From NCBI RefSeq assembly GCF_036172515.1, contig NZ_JAXKVW010000005.1, forward strand, positions 1 to 64,000: a stretch of DNA of 64,000 nt. Direction: 5' to 3'. The stretch is from Flexistipes sp. GTDB taxonomy: Bacteria > Chrysiogenota > Deferribacteres > Deferribacterales > Flexistipitaceae. Positions 1 through 8,417 of this stretch are shown here, in pieces. Position numbers and translations under genes: made by a program. Every line of letters starts with the position of its first letter. Position 1 is the stretch's first letter. The notes under the pieces were generated by a model. The model was given only the letters and a program-made list of their open reading frames with translations. It ran no database searches and was not told the origin of the DNA.

Positions 1-118
1 TTCGAACGGTTTCGTTGAACCAATGACAATTATGTCCTTTATCACCTTCAGTGCTCTGGAACCTTATACAACTTTTTAATAGCCTGTTAAACAATTTTTC
101 CTACTTTCTTAATATACG
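1..118. other. Unassigned DNA upstream of the aldo/keto reductase
   Basis: No gene can be supported here. A short open frame from base 2 on the plus strand ends at a stop near base 79 and could be the tail of something starting outside the window, but I do not recognise its residues. There is no convincing ribosome binding site or promoter for the next gene. An in-frame stop at 110-112 separates this DNA from the reductase frame. Confidence 0.3.
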
Positions 119-1072
119 ATGTCAAGAGTCGGCCTTGGTACATGGGCAATCGGAGGCTGGATGTGGGGTGGTACTGATGAAAAACTGTCCATTGAAACCA
201 TTCACAAAGCCCTTGATTCAGGAGTAAATATGGTTGACACAGCTCCTGTTTACGGCTTCGGCAAATCAGAAAGCATTGTTGGAAAGGCTCTGAAAGAATA
301 TGGTAACCGCGATAAGATTGTTCTGGCCACCAAAGCAGGATTAGAATGGAATGACGACGGTGTTTTCCGCAACTCTTCAAAAGAGCGTCTTGAAAAAGAG
401 ATTGATGATTCCCTGAAAAGACTGCAGACGGATTATATCGATATTTATCAGATTCACTGGCCGGACAAACTCGTAAGTTTTGATGAAACGGCGGAGTTTT
501 TAAACAAGCTTGTGGAAAAGGGAAAGATAAGAGCAATCGGGGTCAGTAATTATTCTACTGAACAGATGGATGAATTCAGAAAAACTGCACCGATTCATAC
601 TTCACAGCCTCCTTACAATATGTTTGAAAGGCAGATTGAAGATGACATACTCCCCTACTGTTTGGAAAACAACATTGTTCCAATTACTTACGGCGCAATC
701 TGCAGAGGGCTGCTATCCGGAAAAATGACTGAGAACAAAATTTTTGAAGGGGATGATTTGAGAAAAATCGATCCAAAGTTTAAAGGTGACCGCTTCAAGC
801 AATATCTTAGCGCAGTGGATAAACTGGATAAATTTGCCCGGGAAAATTACGGAAAAACGGTTATGGATCTTGCCATAAGATGGGTGCTGGACAAAACAAA
901 AATAGGAACAGCTCTTCTGGGAGCAAGAAAACCGTATCAGGTTGAAAAGATAGCAAATATTTACGGCTGGCATATTGATGAAAGCGGTATGAATGAGATA
1001 GATAAAATTCTTTCAGAGGAAATTAAAGATCCGGTGGGCCCGGAATTCATGGCACCGCCGCATAGAAAATAA
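119..1072 (+). CDS. Aldo/keto reductase, apparently lacking its N-terminal hairpin
   Basis: NAD(P)H-dependent cytosolic oxidoreductase with a TIM-barrel fold; the substrate cannot be told from sequence. The AKR catalytic tetrad is visible as Asp40, Tyr45 (DTAPVYG), Lys72 (ATKAG) and His113 (IYQIHWPD). The C-terminal cofactor loop carries LLGARKPYQV. Family members normally have about 12-14 residues before the SRVGLGTW strand, forming the hairpin that closes the barrel bottom. Here an in-frame stop (110-112) lies three codons upstream of the ATG, no Shine-Dalgarno precedes it, and no frame of the upstream DNA encodes the missing piece. The 317 residues are otherwise uninterrupted. It may be a functional short form or a gene that lost its 5' end in a rearrangement. 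The barrel assignment is secure; functionality is uncertain. Confidence 0.85.
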   Translation: MSRVGLGTWAIGGWMWGGTDEKLSIETIHKALDSGVNMVDTAPVYGFGKSESIVGKALKEYGNRDKIVLATKAGLEWNDDGVFRNSSKERLEKEIDDSLKRLQTDYIDIYQIHWPDKLVSFDETAEFLNKLVEKGKIRAIGVSNYSTEQMDEFRKTAPIHTSQPPYNMFERQIEDDILPYCLENNIVPITYGAICRGLLSGKMTENKIFEGDDLRKIDPKFKGDRFKQYLSAVDKLDKFARENYGKTVMDLAIRWVLDKTKIGTALLGARKPYQVEKIANIYGWHIDESGMNEIDKILSEEIKDPVGPEFMAPPHRK

Positions 1073-1396
1073 TCTGAAGTCATTGCAGGGATTCGACGCC
1101 GGGCGGAGACAAAGCAATCTCCCATACGGGATGCGAGATTGCCACGGGCTGCCGCCCTCGCGATGACGTTTGTGGTCATTGCGAGCGTAGCGAAGCAATC
1201 TCGTACCCGAGATTACCACGCCGCCTTCGGCTCCTTGTAATGGCTCCTTTTTTGCGTCATTTTATATTGAGAAAGCAGGAAAAGTGGTGAGATGGAGAGG
1301 TAGAGGAGAGAGTGAAATAGAATGTTTGGTATGTGTTAGATTTTGATTTTCTGAGCACTTAAATACATAAATCACCTACTAAAATCCAACTGAGAG
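1073..1396. repeat. Degraded interspersed repeats between AKR gene and thrS
   Basis: This non-coding stretch contains two repeat types. Bases 1080-1215 hold a GC-richer palindromic type with GCGAGCGTAGCGAAGCAATC (1181-1200) and a diverged inverted partner at 1110-1150; a related copy lies at 27340-27450. Bases 1282-1320 hold a purine-rich motif (GTGGTGAGATGGAGAGGTAG) that recurs at 8281-8345 (reverse strand) and 17329-17365. Open frames here are repeat shadows. Confidence 0.6.
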
Positions 1397-1426
1397 TTGA
1401 CAAAGTGTGCAATAATACTGTATAAA
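1397..1426 (+). promoter_or_regulatory. Sigma-70 type promoter for thrS operon
   Basis: TTGACA at 1397-1402 and TATAAA at 1421-1426 are separated by 18 bases. The predicted transcript start near 1433 leaves a leader of about 33 nt before thrS, too short for a T-box riboswitch. Confidence 0.6.
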
Positions 1427-1465
1427 ACCTATTTTATATTTTGATAAGAACAACCGAGGTGATAA

Positions 1466-3388
1466 ATGAATATATATCTGCCGGACGGCAGCTGTATTGA
1501 AGCTGAAGAGGGTGCTTCTATCCTTGATTTGGCAGAAAAAATCGGCAGAGGTTTGGCTAAAAATGCAATCGCCGGAGAAGTGAACGGCAGACAGGTAGAC
1601 CTATATTATAAACTCTCCGACGGAGACAGTCTGAAAATATTTACAAAAAACGACCGGGAAGCTTTGGAAATCTTAAGACATTCCACTGCCCACTTAATGG
1701 CACATGCTGTAAAACGTCTGTTTCCGGAGGCAAAAGTTACTATCGGTCCTGTTGTCGAAGACGGGTTTTACTATGACTTTGATATAGATAATCCTTTTAC
1801 CCCGGAGGATCTGGATTCGATAGAGAAGGAAATGAAAAAGCTTGCCGATGAAAAAATGGATATAAGACGCAAAGAGATGTCCAAAGATGACGCGGTAAAA
1901 CTTTTTGATGAAATGGGAGAAAACTATAAGTCTGAAATAATTTCTGAGCTGGATGAAGATGTAGTTTCCCTTTATGAGCAGGGTGATTTTATAGATTTAT
2001 GCAGAGGTCCTCATCTGGATAACACTTCCAAAATAAAGCATTTTAAGCTGTTGTCGGTTGCAGGGGCATACTGGCGCGGTGACGAAAACAACAAAATGCT
2101 TCAGAGAATATACGGAACAGCTTGGTTCAAAAAGAGTGAGCTGGATGAATACATTCAACGTCTGGAGGAAGCAAAAAAGCGCGACCACAGAAAGCTTGGC
2201 AAAGAGCTTGAATTGTTCTCCTCATTCGATGAAATAGGCTCAGGTCTTATCTGCTGGCTGCCCAAGGGTTCCAAAATGAGACTCACGATAGAGGATTTTT
2301 GGCGAAATGAGCATATTAAGAATGATTATGAGATACTCTATACTCCTCATATAGGAAAATCCAACCTATGGAAGACTTCCGGTCACCTGGATTTTTATGC
2401 AGACAATATGTATTCTCCGATGGATATAGAAGGTCAGGATTATTTTATCAAACCTATGAACTGTCCTTTTCATATAATGATTTATAAAACAAAGACACGC
2501 TCATACAGAGACCTTCCGTTAAGGTGGGCTGAGCTTGGCACGGTTTATCGTTATGAAAGATCAGGTGTATTGCACGGGCTGCTCAGGGTGCGCGGATTTA
2601 CACAGGATGATGCACATATTATCTGCACAAGCGAACAGATTGAAGATGAAATCAGTGAGGTTCTTGAATTTTCACTGAATATCTGGAAGGCTTTCGGCTT
2701 TTCATCTATAAAAGGATATATTGCCACCAAGCCTGAAAAAAGTGTAGGCGATGATGCCATGTGGGAGAAAGCTACATCATCCCTGACCAAAGCCATTGAA
2801 AAATCCGGAATCGATTTTGAAATGGATGAAGGCGGAGGCGCTTTTTACGGGCCTAAAATAGACCTGAAGGTTAAGGACGCCATTGGCAGGGAGTGGCAGA
2901 TGACCACGATTCAGTTCGATTTTAATCTTCCGGAGCGTTTTGATATGACGTATGTGGATTCCGACGGCCGGGAGAAAAGACCTTTTATGGTTCACAGAGC
3001 TCTGCTGGGTTCTCTTGAAAGATTTTTCGGCGTTTTAACGGAACATTATGCCGGAGCTTTTCCTTTTTGGATAGCACCCGCGCAGGTGAAAATTCTGAAT
3101 ATATCCGACGATCAGCTGGATTACTGCAAAAGTATTGCAAAAAAACTGAAAAAAGAGGGTTTCAGGGTTGATACGGACTACAGGAATGAGAAAATAGGAT
3201 ATAAGATCAGGGAAGCTCAGCTGGAAAAAATACCTCATATGTTAATAATCGGTAAAGATGAAGTTGAAAATAATACCGTATCTGTTAGGTTAAGAAACGG
3301 TGAAAATAAAAATAACCTTGATTTTAGTGAATATATTGGTGTAATAAATGAACTTGAAAAAAATAAAAGTACAAATTTGTGGAGGTGA
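1466..3388 (+). CDS. thrS: Threonyl-tRNA synthetase
   Basis: Charges tRNA-Thr in the cytoplasm. At 640 aa it has full bacterial length and domain order: TGS domain (about 1-60), editing domain with HSTAHLMAHAV (the HxxxH zinc/editing motif, about 72-82), class II catalytic core with MNCPFH (zinc-ligand Cys) and the FTQDDAHIICT motif, then the anticodon-binding domain (about 540-640) beginning at PFWIAPAQV. The start is preceded by GAGGTGAT with good spacing. It is the first gene of thrS-infC-rpmI-rplT. Its TGA stop lies inside the Shine-Dalgarno of infC, so the two are probably translationally coupled. Identification is firm. Confidence 0.98.
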   Translation: MNIYLPDGSCIEAEEGASILDLAEKIGRGLAKNAIAGEVNGRQVDLYYKLSDGDSLKIFTKNDREALEILRHSTAHLMAHAVKRLFPEAKVTIGPVVEDGFYYDFDIDNPFTPEDLDSIEKEMKKLADEKMDIRRKEMSKDDAVKLFDEMGENYKSEIISELDEDVVSLYEQGDFIDLCRGPHLDNTSKIKHFKLLSVAGAYWRGDENNKMLQRIYGTAWFKKSELDEYIQRLEEAKKRDHRKLGKELELFSSFDEIGSGLICWLPKGSKMRLTIEDFWRNEHIKNDYEILYTPHIGKSNLWKTSGHLDFYADNMYSPMDIEGQDYFIKPMNCPFHIMIYKTKTRSYRDLPLRWAELGTVYRYERSGVLHGLLRVRGFTQDDAHIICTSEQIEDEISEVLEFSLNIWKAFGFSSIKGYIATKPEKSVGDDAMWEKATSSLTKAIEKSGIDFEMDEGGGAFYGPKIDLKVKDAIGREWQMTTIQFDFNLPERFDMTYVDSDGREKRPFMVHRALLGSLERFFGVLTEHYAGAFPFWIAPAQVKILNISDDQLDYCKSIAKKLKKEGFRVDTDYRNEKIGYKIREAQLEKIPHMLIIGKDEVENNTVSVRLRNGENKNNLDFSEYIGVINELEKNKSTNLWR

Positions 3389-3391
3389 TCT

Positions 3392-3922
3392 ATAGCAGCG
3401 AAAAAGGCCGATAAGGAAAGGGTAAACGAAGAGATAACCGGCAGTGAAGTAAGACTGATTCTTGAAAATGGCGAACAGAAAGGAATAGTTTCTCTGGAGG
3501 AAGCTCTTAATATTGCGAATGAAAGCGGATACGACCTGGTTGAAATTGCGCCGCAGGCCAAGCCGCCTGTATGTAAGGTAATGGACTACGGCAAATTTAA
3601 ATTTGAGAAAGCCAAAAAAGAAAAAGAAGCCCGCAAAAAGCAGCGACAAAACCAAATCGAAGTTAAAGAAATCAAATTCAGGCCTAAAATCGAAGAGCAT
3701 GATTACAATACAAAAATGAAGCATATAAGAAGATTTTTATCTGAAGGAAATAAAGTTAAAGTCGTGGTCAGATTCAGAGGTCGGGAAATGATATATAAAG
3801 ACCACGGGCTTGAGCTGCTTGACCGGGTTGTTAAGGAGCTCGGTGATCTCTGTGTTGTTGAAAAAAAACCAGAGATGCAGGGTAGATTGCAGACGATGGT
3901 TATAGGACCATCCAACGAGTAA
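3392..3922 (+). CDS. infC: Translation initiation factor IF-3, AUA start codon
   Basis: IF-3 binds the 30S subunit, prevents premature joining and proofreads the start codon. The conserved N-terminal domain (RVNEEITGSEVRL, then SLEEALNIA) lies upstream of the first ATG in this frame, which is internal (3581, MDYGKFKFE). Reading back, the frame reaches the thrS stop TGA at 3386-3388, followed only by TCT and ATA. A strong GGAGG (3381-3385) is six bases from ATA at 3392-3394, so AUA is the only sensible start, giving 176 aa, normal for IF-3. The C-terminal domain runs from about residue 85. E. coli infC starts with AUU, and IF-3 represses itself by rejecting that codon; the same autoregulation is inferred here. 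A start at the internal ATG would delete the N-domain. Confidence 0.93.
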   Translation: MAAKKADKERVNEEITGSEVRLILENGEQKGIVSLEEALNIANESGYDLVEIAPQAKPPVCKVMDYGKFKFEKAKKEKEARKKQRQNQIEVKEIKFRPKIEEHDYNTKMKHIRRFLSEGNKVKVVVRFRGREMIYKDHGLELLDRVVKELGDLCVVEKKPEMQGRLQTMVIGPSNE

Positions 3923-3935
3923 TTAGGAGGTAGTA

Positions 3936-4133
3936 ATGCCTAAGTTGAAAAGTCACAGAGGAGCCGCAAAGCGCTTTAAAATTACGGCTTCCGGCAAAGT
4001 GAAACACAAAAAGCAGGGATTGAGGCACATCCTCACCTCAAAGACCGCTAAAAGAAAGCGCGACTTACGCCACCCTGGCATCCTGGAAGGGCAAGATGCC
4101 AAGAACATTAAAAAACTTTTACCTTATACGTAA
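3936..4133 (+). CDS. rpmI: 50S ribosomal protein L35
   Basis: Small basic large-subunit protein of 65 aa. It begins MPKLKSHRGAAKRFKITASG and has the typical KHKKQGLRHILTSKT segment, followed by a Lys/Arg-rich middle. GGAGG precedes the ATG by six bases. It lies 13 nt after infC and 16 nt before rplT in the conserved infC-rpmI-rplT order. In E. coli, L20 represses this operon through its leader; no such structure was resolved here. Confidence 0.97.
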   Translation: MPKLKSHRGAAKRFKITASGKVKHKKQGLRHILTSKTAKRKRDLRHPGILEGQDAKNIKKLLPYT

Positions 4134-4149
4134 TTAAAGGAGGATAATT

Positions 4150-4497
4150 GTGCCAAGAGCAAAAGGCGGATTTAAAACTCGCCAGAGAAGAAAAAAATGG
4201 CTGAAACTGGCAAAAGGTTTCAGGGGCGTTAACCACAGTGTTTACAAAAAGGCCCGTGAGGTGGGAGAGAGATCCCTTGCCCATGCTTACAGAGGACGTA
4301 AACAAAAAAAGAGGGATTTCAGAAGATTATGGATTGTAAGAATCAATGCTGCTGCAAGACAGCACGGTTTGAGCTACAGTAAGCTCATCTCATTATTGAA
4401 AAAGAATAATATTGAAATCGACAGAAAAGCTCTTTCAGAGCTGGCTGTCAACAATCCGGAGGAATTTGAGCAACTTGTAAAACAAGTTTCCGCTTAA
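4150..4497 (+). CDS. rplT: 50S ribosomal protein L20
   Basis: Assembly-critical 23S rRNA-binding protein of 115 aa, standard length. The GTG start follows AAGGAGG with seven-base spacing. The basic N-terminal extension (MPRAKGGFKTRQRRKKWLKL) is followed by the globular domain with LWIVRINAAARQHGLSYS and the C-terminal LNR-type helices. It is the last gene of the thrS operon, with an intrinsic terminator ten bases after the stop. The family uses its C-terminal domain for translational feedback on rpmI-rplT. Confidence 0.97.
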   Translation: MPRAKGGFKTRQRRKKWLKLAKGFRGVNHSVYKKAREVGERSLAHAYRGRKQKKRDFRRLWIVRINAAARQHGLSYSKLISLLKKNNIEIDRKALSELAVNNPEEFEQLVKQVSA

Positions 4498-4506
4498 AAT
4501 TATCAG

Positions 4507-4535
4507 GGGGTGCATGCAGCACCCCTTTATTTTTA
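4507..4535 (+). terminator. Intrinsic terminator after rplT
   Basis: A perfect 7-bp GC-rich stem (GGGGTGC at 4507-4513 with GCACCCC at 4519-4525) and 5-nt loop is followed by TTTATTTTT. It separates the thrS-rplT unit from pheST. Confidence 0.85.
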
Positions 4536-4602
4536 CCGTTAAAAATGATTCCGTTTTTTGTTTTTTTATAAGCATTGTGATGAAAGTCTTTTGAGGTGAG
4601 TA

Positions 4603-5616
4603 ATGGAGTTTGATCTCTCTGCAGCAAAAGGATATGTGGAAGAAATAAGTCAGGCTGACTCTCTTGAGCGCCTGTATGCCGTTAAAGTAAAATATATGGG
4701 CAAAAAGGGGCTGATATCCTCCCTTAACAAACAGATGAAAAGTGTGCCTGCCGAGCAAAGGGCTGAGCTTGGTAAAAAAATTAATGAAATAAGGCAGGAC
4801 TTTGAAGCCAGATACGAAGCAAAGGAAAAAGAGGTTAAACTCAAAGAAAAACAAGCCCAGCTGAATTCGGAGTCCATCGATATTTCTCTGCCGGGTTTTC
4901 CTTTTACATCAGGCTCCATACATCCGGTAACACGTATCTATGATGAAATTGTCGATATATTTGTAAGCATGGGATTTGAAGTGGAAACCGGGCCTGAAGC
5001 GGAAAGTGATTTTTATAATTTTGAGGCTCTCAATATCCCCAAAGAACACCCTGCCAGGGATATGCAGGATACCTTTTATATCTCCGATGATTTACTTTTG
5101 AGAACACATACCTCTCCTGTACAGGTCAGGACTATGGAAAGGGTAAAACCGCCTGTTAAGGTGATTGCACCGGGAAAGGTGTACCGGTGTGACAGTGATG
5201 TTACACATACGCCTATGTTTCACCAGGTGGAAGGTTTGCTGGTGGACGAGGATGTGACTTTTGGGGATTTAAAAGGTACGCTGACATTGTTTGTAAAAAG
5301 GATGTTCGGTGATGATGTGCCGGTGAGGTTCAGACCGAGCTTTTTCCCGTTTACCGAACCCAGTGCGGAAGTGGATATGGGTTGCGTTATATGCGGCGGG
5401 AAAGGATGCCGCGTTTGTGGAAACACGGGGTGGCTTGAAATTCTGGGCTGCGGCATGGTGGATCCGGAAGTTTTCAAATCAGTTGATTATGATTCTGAAA
5501 AATATTCCGGGTATGCTTTCGGAATGGGAATCGAAAGGATTGCTATGCTTAGATACGGCATAGATGATTTGCGTCTTTTCTTTGATAATAACCTGAAATT
5601 TTTAAAACAGTTTTAG
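4603..5616 (+). CDS. pheS: Phenylalanyl-tRNA synthetase alpha subunit
   Basis: Catalytic subunit of the alpha2-beta2 PheRS. The 337 aa begin with a coiled-coil tRNA-binding arm (about 1-90), followed by the class II core: motif 1 around HPVTRIYDEI, GPEAESDFYNFEALNIP, motif 2 with GKVYRCDSDVTHTPMFHQVE, and motif 3 in the C-terminal GYAFGMGIERIAMLRYG. A Cys-rich insertion (CVICGGKGCRVCG, about 264-277) resembles a zinc knuckle seen in many bacterial PheS. Shine-Dalgarno GAGGTGAG precedes the ATG. It is followed after 9 nt by pheT. Confidence 0.97.
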   Translation: MEFDLSAAKGYVEEISQADSLERLYAVKVKYMGKKGLISSLNKQMKSVPAEQRAELGKKINEIRQDFEARYEAKEKEVKLKEKQAQLNSESIDISLPGFPFTSGSIHPVTRIYDEIVDIFVSMGFEVETGPEAESDFYNFEALNIPKEHPARDMQDTFYISDDLLLRTHTSPVQVRTMERVKPPVKVIAPGKVYRCDSDVTHTPMFHQVEGLLVDEDVTFGDLKGTLTLFVKRMFGDDVPVRFRPSFFPFTEPSAEVDMGCVICGGKGCRVCGNTGWLEILGCGMVDPEVFKSVDYDSEKYSGYAFGMGIERIAMLRYGIDDLRLFFDNNLKFLKQF

Positions 5617-5625
5617 AGGTAGATA

Positions 5626-8007
5626 ATGAAAGTAAGCTTAAGCTGGCTGAATGATTTTGTTGATATTTCCGGGATAGAAGTCTTTGAACTTGCAGAAAGG
5701 TTAACCATGTCTGGTCTGGAGATCGAAGGCGTGGATAAATTGGAAGCGGCTGAAAATGTGGTGACTGCTGCTGTTAAGAAAGTGGAAGAACATCCGAATG
5801 CTGACAAGCTTTCCGTGTGTGAAGTTTCTGACGGTGAAAATATTTATAATGTGGTCTGCGGTGCGCCTAATGTAGCTGAAGGGCAGATTGTTCCTTTTGC
5901 CAAAGTTGGGGCTGTTTTACCGGGTGGATTTAAAATTAAAAAAGCGAAGCTTAGAGGTGTGGAGTCTTTTGGTATGATATGTTCTGCAGCTGAGCTGAAT
6001 CTTGAAGAAAAAAGTGACGGGATTATGCCCCTTCCTGAAGATACGCCGGTAAATGAAGACATAAATGAGGTGCTCGGTTTGGGTGATTATGTACTTGATA
6101 TCAGTATTACTCCAAACAGGGCCGACTGCCTCAGCATAAGGGGTGTGGCAAGAGAAGTTGCTGCGCTTTACTCAAGGAAAATGAAAAAAACTTCATACCA
6201 AATTAAGAGTGATAAATTCCTTAATGCATCTGACTACAGTTACGTAAAGGTTACAGATGAAGAAAAGTGCCCCGTTTATCTGGGCAGAATTATAAAAGAT
6301 GTTACAATAAAACCCTCTCCACTGTGGATGCAGAACAGGTTGCGTGCTGTTGGTGTAAGGCCGATTAACAATATTGTCGATATTACAAATTACATCATGT
6401 TTGAGTACGGTCAGCCTTTACATACTTTTGATCTGAGAGAAATCGAAGGTGGGATTATAGTCAGAACGGCTAAGCCGGGTGAAAAGATAATGACGCTTGA
6501 CGGCAAAGAACGCTTGCTTGATGAAAGTATGCTGGTGATTGCAGATGAATCAAAGCCCATAGGAATCGCCGGTGTAATGGGCGGGGAGTATTCCGGGATT
6601 CATGATGATACGAAAGATGTTTTTCTGGAGTGTGCTTATTTTAAGCCTGAAAATATCAGAATGACTGCAAGGAAACTCGGCCTTCAAACGGATTCCTCTT
6701 ACAGATACGAGCGGGGAATAGACAGGGTTAATACACTTTCAATGGTGGATTATGCTGCTTCGCTGCTTAAGGAAAATGCTGACGGCAGTGTGGCTGACGG
6801 CGTTCTTTCAAATGATTATAAAGAATATGTTCCGTTGTCCGTAAATGCTGAAGTTGATAAAATAAACAAATTGCTTGGAACAGAGATTTCCGAAAAAGAA
6901 ATGTCGAAAGTACTGGAAGAGCTTGGCTTTGGTGTTAAAACCAAACAGGGAGAATTAACGGTAGAAGTTCCCCCCTACAGGGTTGATATCGAAAGGTGGC
7001 AGGATTTGGCGGAAGAGGTGGCAAGAATTTACGGTTATAACAATATTGAGGCTACGGTACCCAGATTGTCAGCCGACAGTGCGCCTCCGGAACCTTTTCT
7101 CAAAAATGCAAAAAATATAAAAAGCAGCCTTAAAACACTTGGTTTCAATGAAGTAATAAATTACTCGTTTATGAGTGAGCGTTATTTGAGCAGATTTGAT
7201 AAAAAGGATAATTTTGTAAAGCTTTTAAATCCTATTTCAGAAGATATGGATACGTTAAGGACATATGTTTTTCCCGGTGTAGTTGCTGCAGCAAAACAGA
7301 ATATCAATCAGGGATTTAAGAATATACGATTATTTGAAATTGCGAAGACATTTATCGACAGAAATGAATCTATTCCTGAGCAGCTTTCCGGGCTGGCTTT
7401 TTGCGCCACAGCCTCTTTTTTCCCTTTGTCGTGGAATACAGGCAGCCGGGTGGATACGTTCTATTATATGAAAGGGGTGCTGGATAATCTTTTTAAATCC
7501 TTTAAAATTAACGCTGAATATGAAAAAAATGAGAAGTATGATTTTCTACATCCCGGCAAATCTGCTGAAATAAAAGTTGGCGGGAAAGGTTACGGTTTTA
7601 TAGGGCAGCTTCATCCTAATATTGCCGAAGAGGAAGATATTCAGGAAGATCTTTATCTATGTGAAATATATCTGGAAAAACTGATTAATGAAAAAGTGAA
7701 AGGTGATTTTCATTATGAAAAATTTTCAGTTTATCCGTTTGTTTATAAAGATTTATCGGTTGTGGTGGATAACACTGTAAATGCCGGTGACTTACTTGAA
7801 TACATCAAAAATTTTGGTCCTCTGGTCTATGATGCTGTGGTATACGATATTTATCAGGGGGATAAGATCGGTGAGAATAAACTCAGTGTGACGTTCAGAA
7901 TATTCTATTCCGCACTTGACAGGACGCTCACGGATGAGGAAACAAACAAGATTCTTGAAGAAATTATCGAAGGACTGAGCGAAAAGTACTCTGCTGAGTT
8001 GAGATAA
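5626..8007 (+). CDS. pheT: Phenylalanyl-tRNA synthetase beta subunit
   Basis: Non-catalytic and editing subunit of PheRS, 793 aa, full length. Visible domains: B1 (MKVSLSWLNDFVD), EMAP-like tRNA-binding OB fold (about 43-150, HPNADKLSVCEV), B3/B4 editing region (about 210-400, with DITNYIMFEYGQPLHTFD), B5 (about 405-480), the class II-like pseudo-catalytic module, and the C-terminal ferredoxin-fold anticodon-binding domain (about 700-793, ending with the TDEETNKIL helix). GAGGT precedes the ATG. The operon seems to end here in a repeat-rich gap without a clear terminator. Confidence 0.97.
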   Translation: MKVSLSWLNDFVDISGIEVFELAERLTMSGLEIEGVDKLEAAENVVTAAVKKVEEHPNADKLSVCEVSDGENIYNVVCGAPNVAEGQIVPFAKVGAVLPGGFKIKKAKLRGVESFGMICSAAELNLEEKSDGIMPLPEDTPVNEDINEVLGLGDYVLDISITPNRADCLSIRGVAREVAALYSRKMKKTSYQIKSDKFLNASDYSYVKVTDEEKCPVYLGRIIKDVTIKPSPLWMQNRLRAVGVRPINNIVDITNYIMFEYGQPLHTFDLREIEGGIIVRTAKPGEKIMTLDGKERLLDESMLVIADESKPIGIAGVMGGEYSGIHDDTKDVFLECAYFKPENIRMTARKLGLQTDSSYRYERGIDRVNTLSMVDYAASLLKENADGSVADGVLSNDYKEYVPLSVNAEVDKINKLLGTEISEKEMSKVLEELGFGVKTKQGELTVEVPPYRVDIERWQDLAEEVARIYGYNNIEATVPRLSADSAPPEPFLKNAKNIKSSLKTLGFNEVINYSFMSERYLSRFDKKDNFVKLLNPISEDMDTLRTYVFPGVVAAAKQNINQGFKNIRLFEIAKTFIDRNESIPEQLSGLAFCATASFFPLSWNTGSRVDTFYYMKGVLDNLFKSFKINAEYEKNEKYDFLHPGKSAEIKVGGKGYGFIGQLHPNIAEEEDIQEDLYLCEIYLEKLINEKVKGDFHYEKFSVYPFVYKDLSVVVDNTVNAGDLLEYIKNFGPLVYDAVVYDIYQGDKIGENKLSVTFRIFYSALDRTLTDEETNKILEEIIEGLSEKYSAELR

Positions 8008-8417
8008 AGGAACCGTGATGCTTAAAACCGTGATGCGTGATGCGTGAAAAAAAGGTAGTTAAAGGTATTTGAGGTACTTGATGTATTTTGAGGTACCAAC
8101 TGACCACACAACTTAAAATTTTTGAGTAATTTATTTTTATAAACTTTACCACCTTTCGCCCAGAGGCGGGCAGTATATGTTCACTCATAACTTTTTGGTA
8201 GATTGGAGATAAAACCCCTCCCCTAAGTTGGAGAAGGTTGGATGGGGTACTTATTCAAGGGTCTTAACTTTCTAAAACATCTCAACCTTAACCTTTGCCT
8301 CTACTTCTCCACCTCACCACCTAACTATCTCACTTTTCCAATAAAAATAGATCTGGTATCACCCCAAAAATTATATAAAAATATTGTTTTACATATACTT
8401 AGCTAATATGAAACTGA
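8008..8417. repeat. Non-coding repeat-rich spacer after pheT
   Basis: No gene is supported. Direct repeats of CCGTGATGC/GTGATGCG occur at 8014-8045. Bases 8043-8076 match, on the opposite strand, bases 17407-17441 (shared core TTAAAGGTATTTGAGGTA). Bases 8281-8340 are the reverse complement of the purine-rich repeat at 1282-1320 and 17329-17365. I see no promoter or RNA structure of note. Confidence 0.55.

Noticed and set aside
1321-1465. T-box riboswitch before thrS
   Set aside because: The promoter at 1397-1426 leaves only about 33 nt of leader and no antiterminator structure.
3581-3922. IF-3 starting at the internal ATG (113 aa)
   Set aside because: It would remove the whole conserved N-terminal domain, which is encoded in frame from the AUA at 3392.
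4545-4571. Mini-ORF MIPFFVFL before pheS, suggesting a Phe-attenuation leader peptide
   Set aside because: Three of eight codons are Phe, but there is no Shine-Dalgarno and no alternative terminator between it and pheS. The DNA is a T-run that gives Phe codons by chance.
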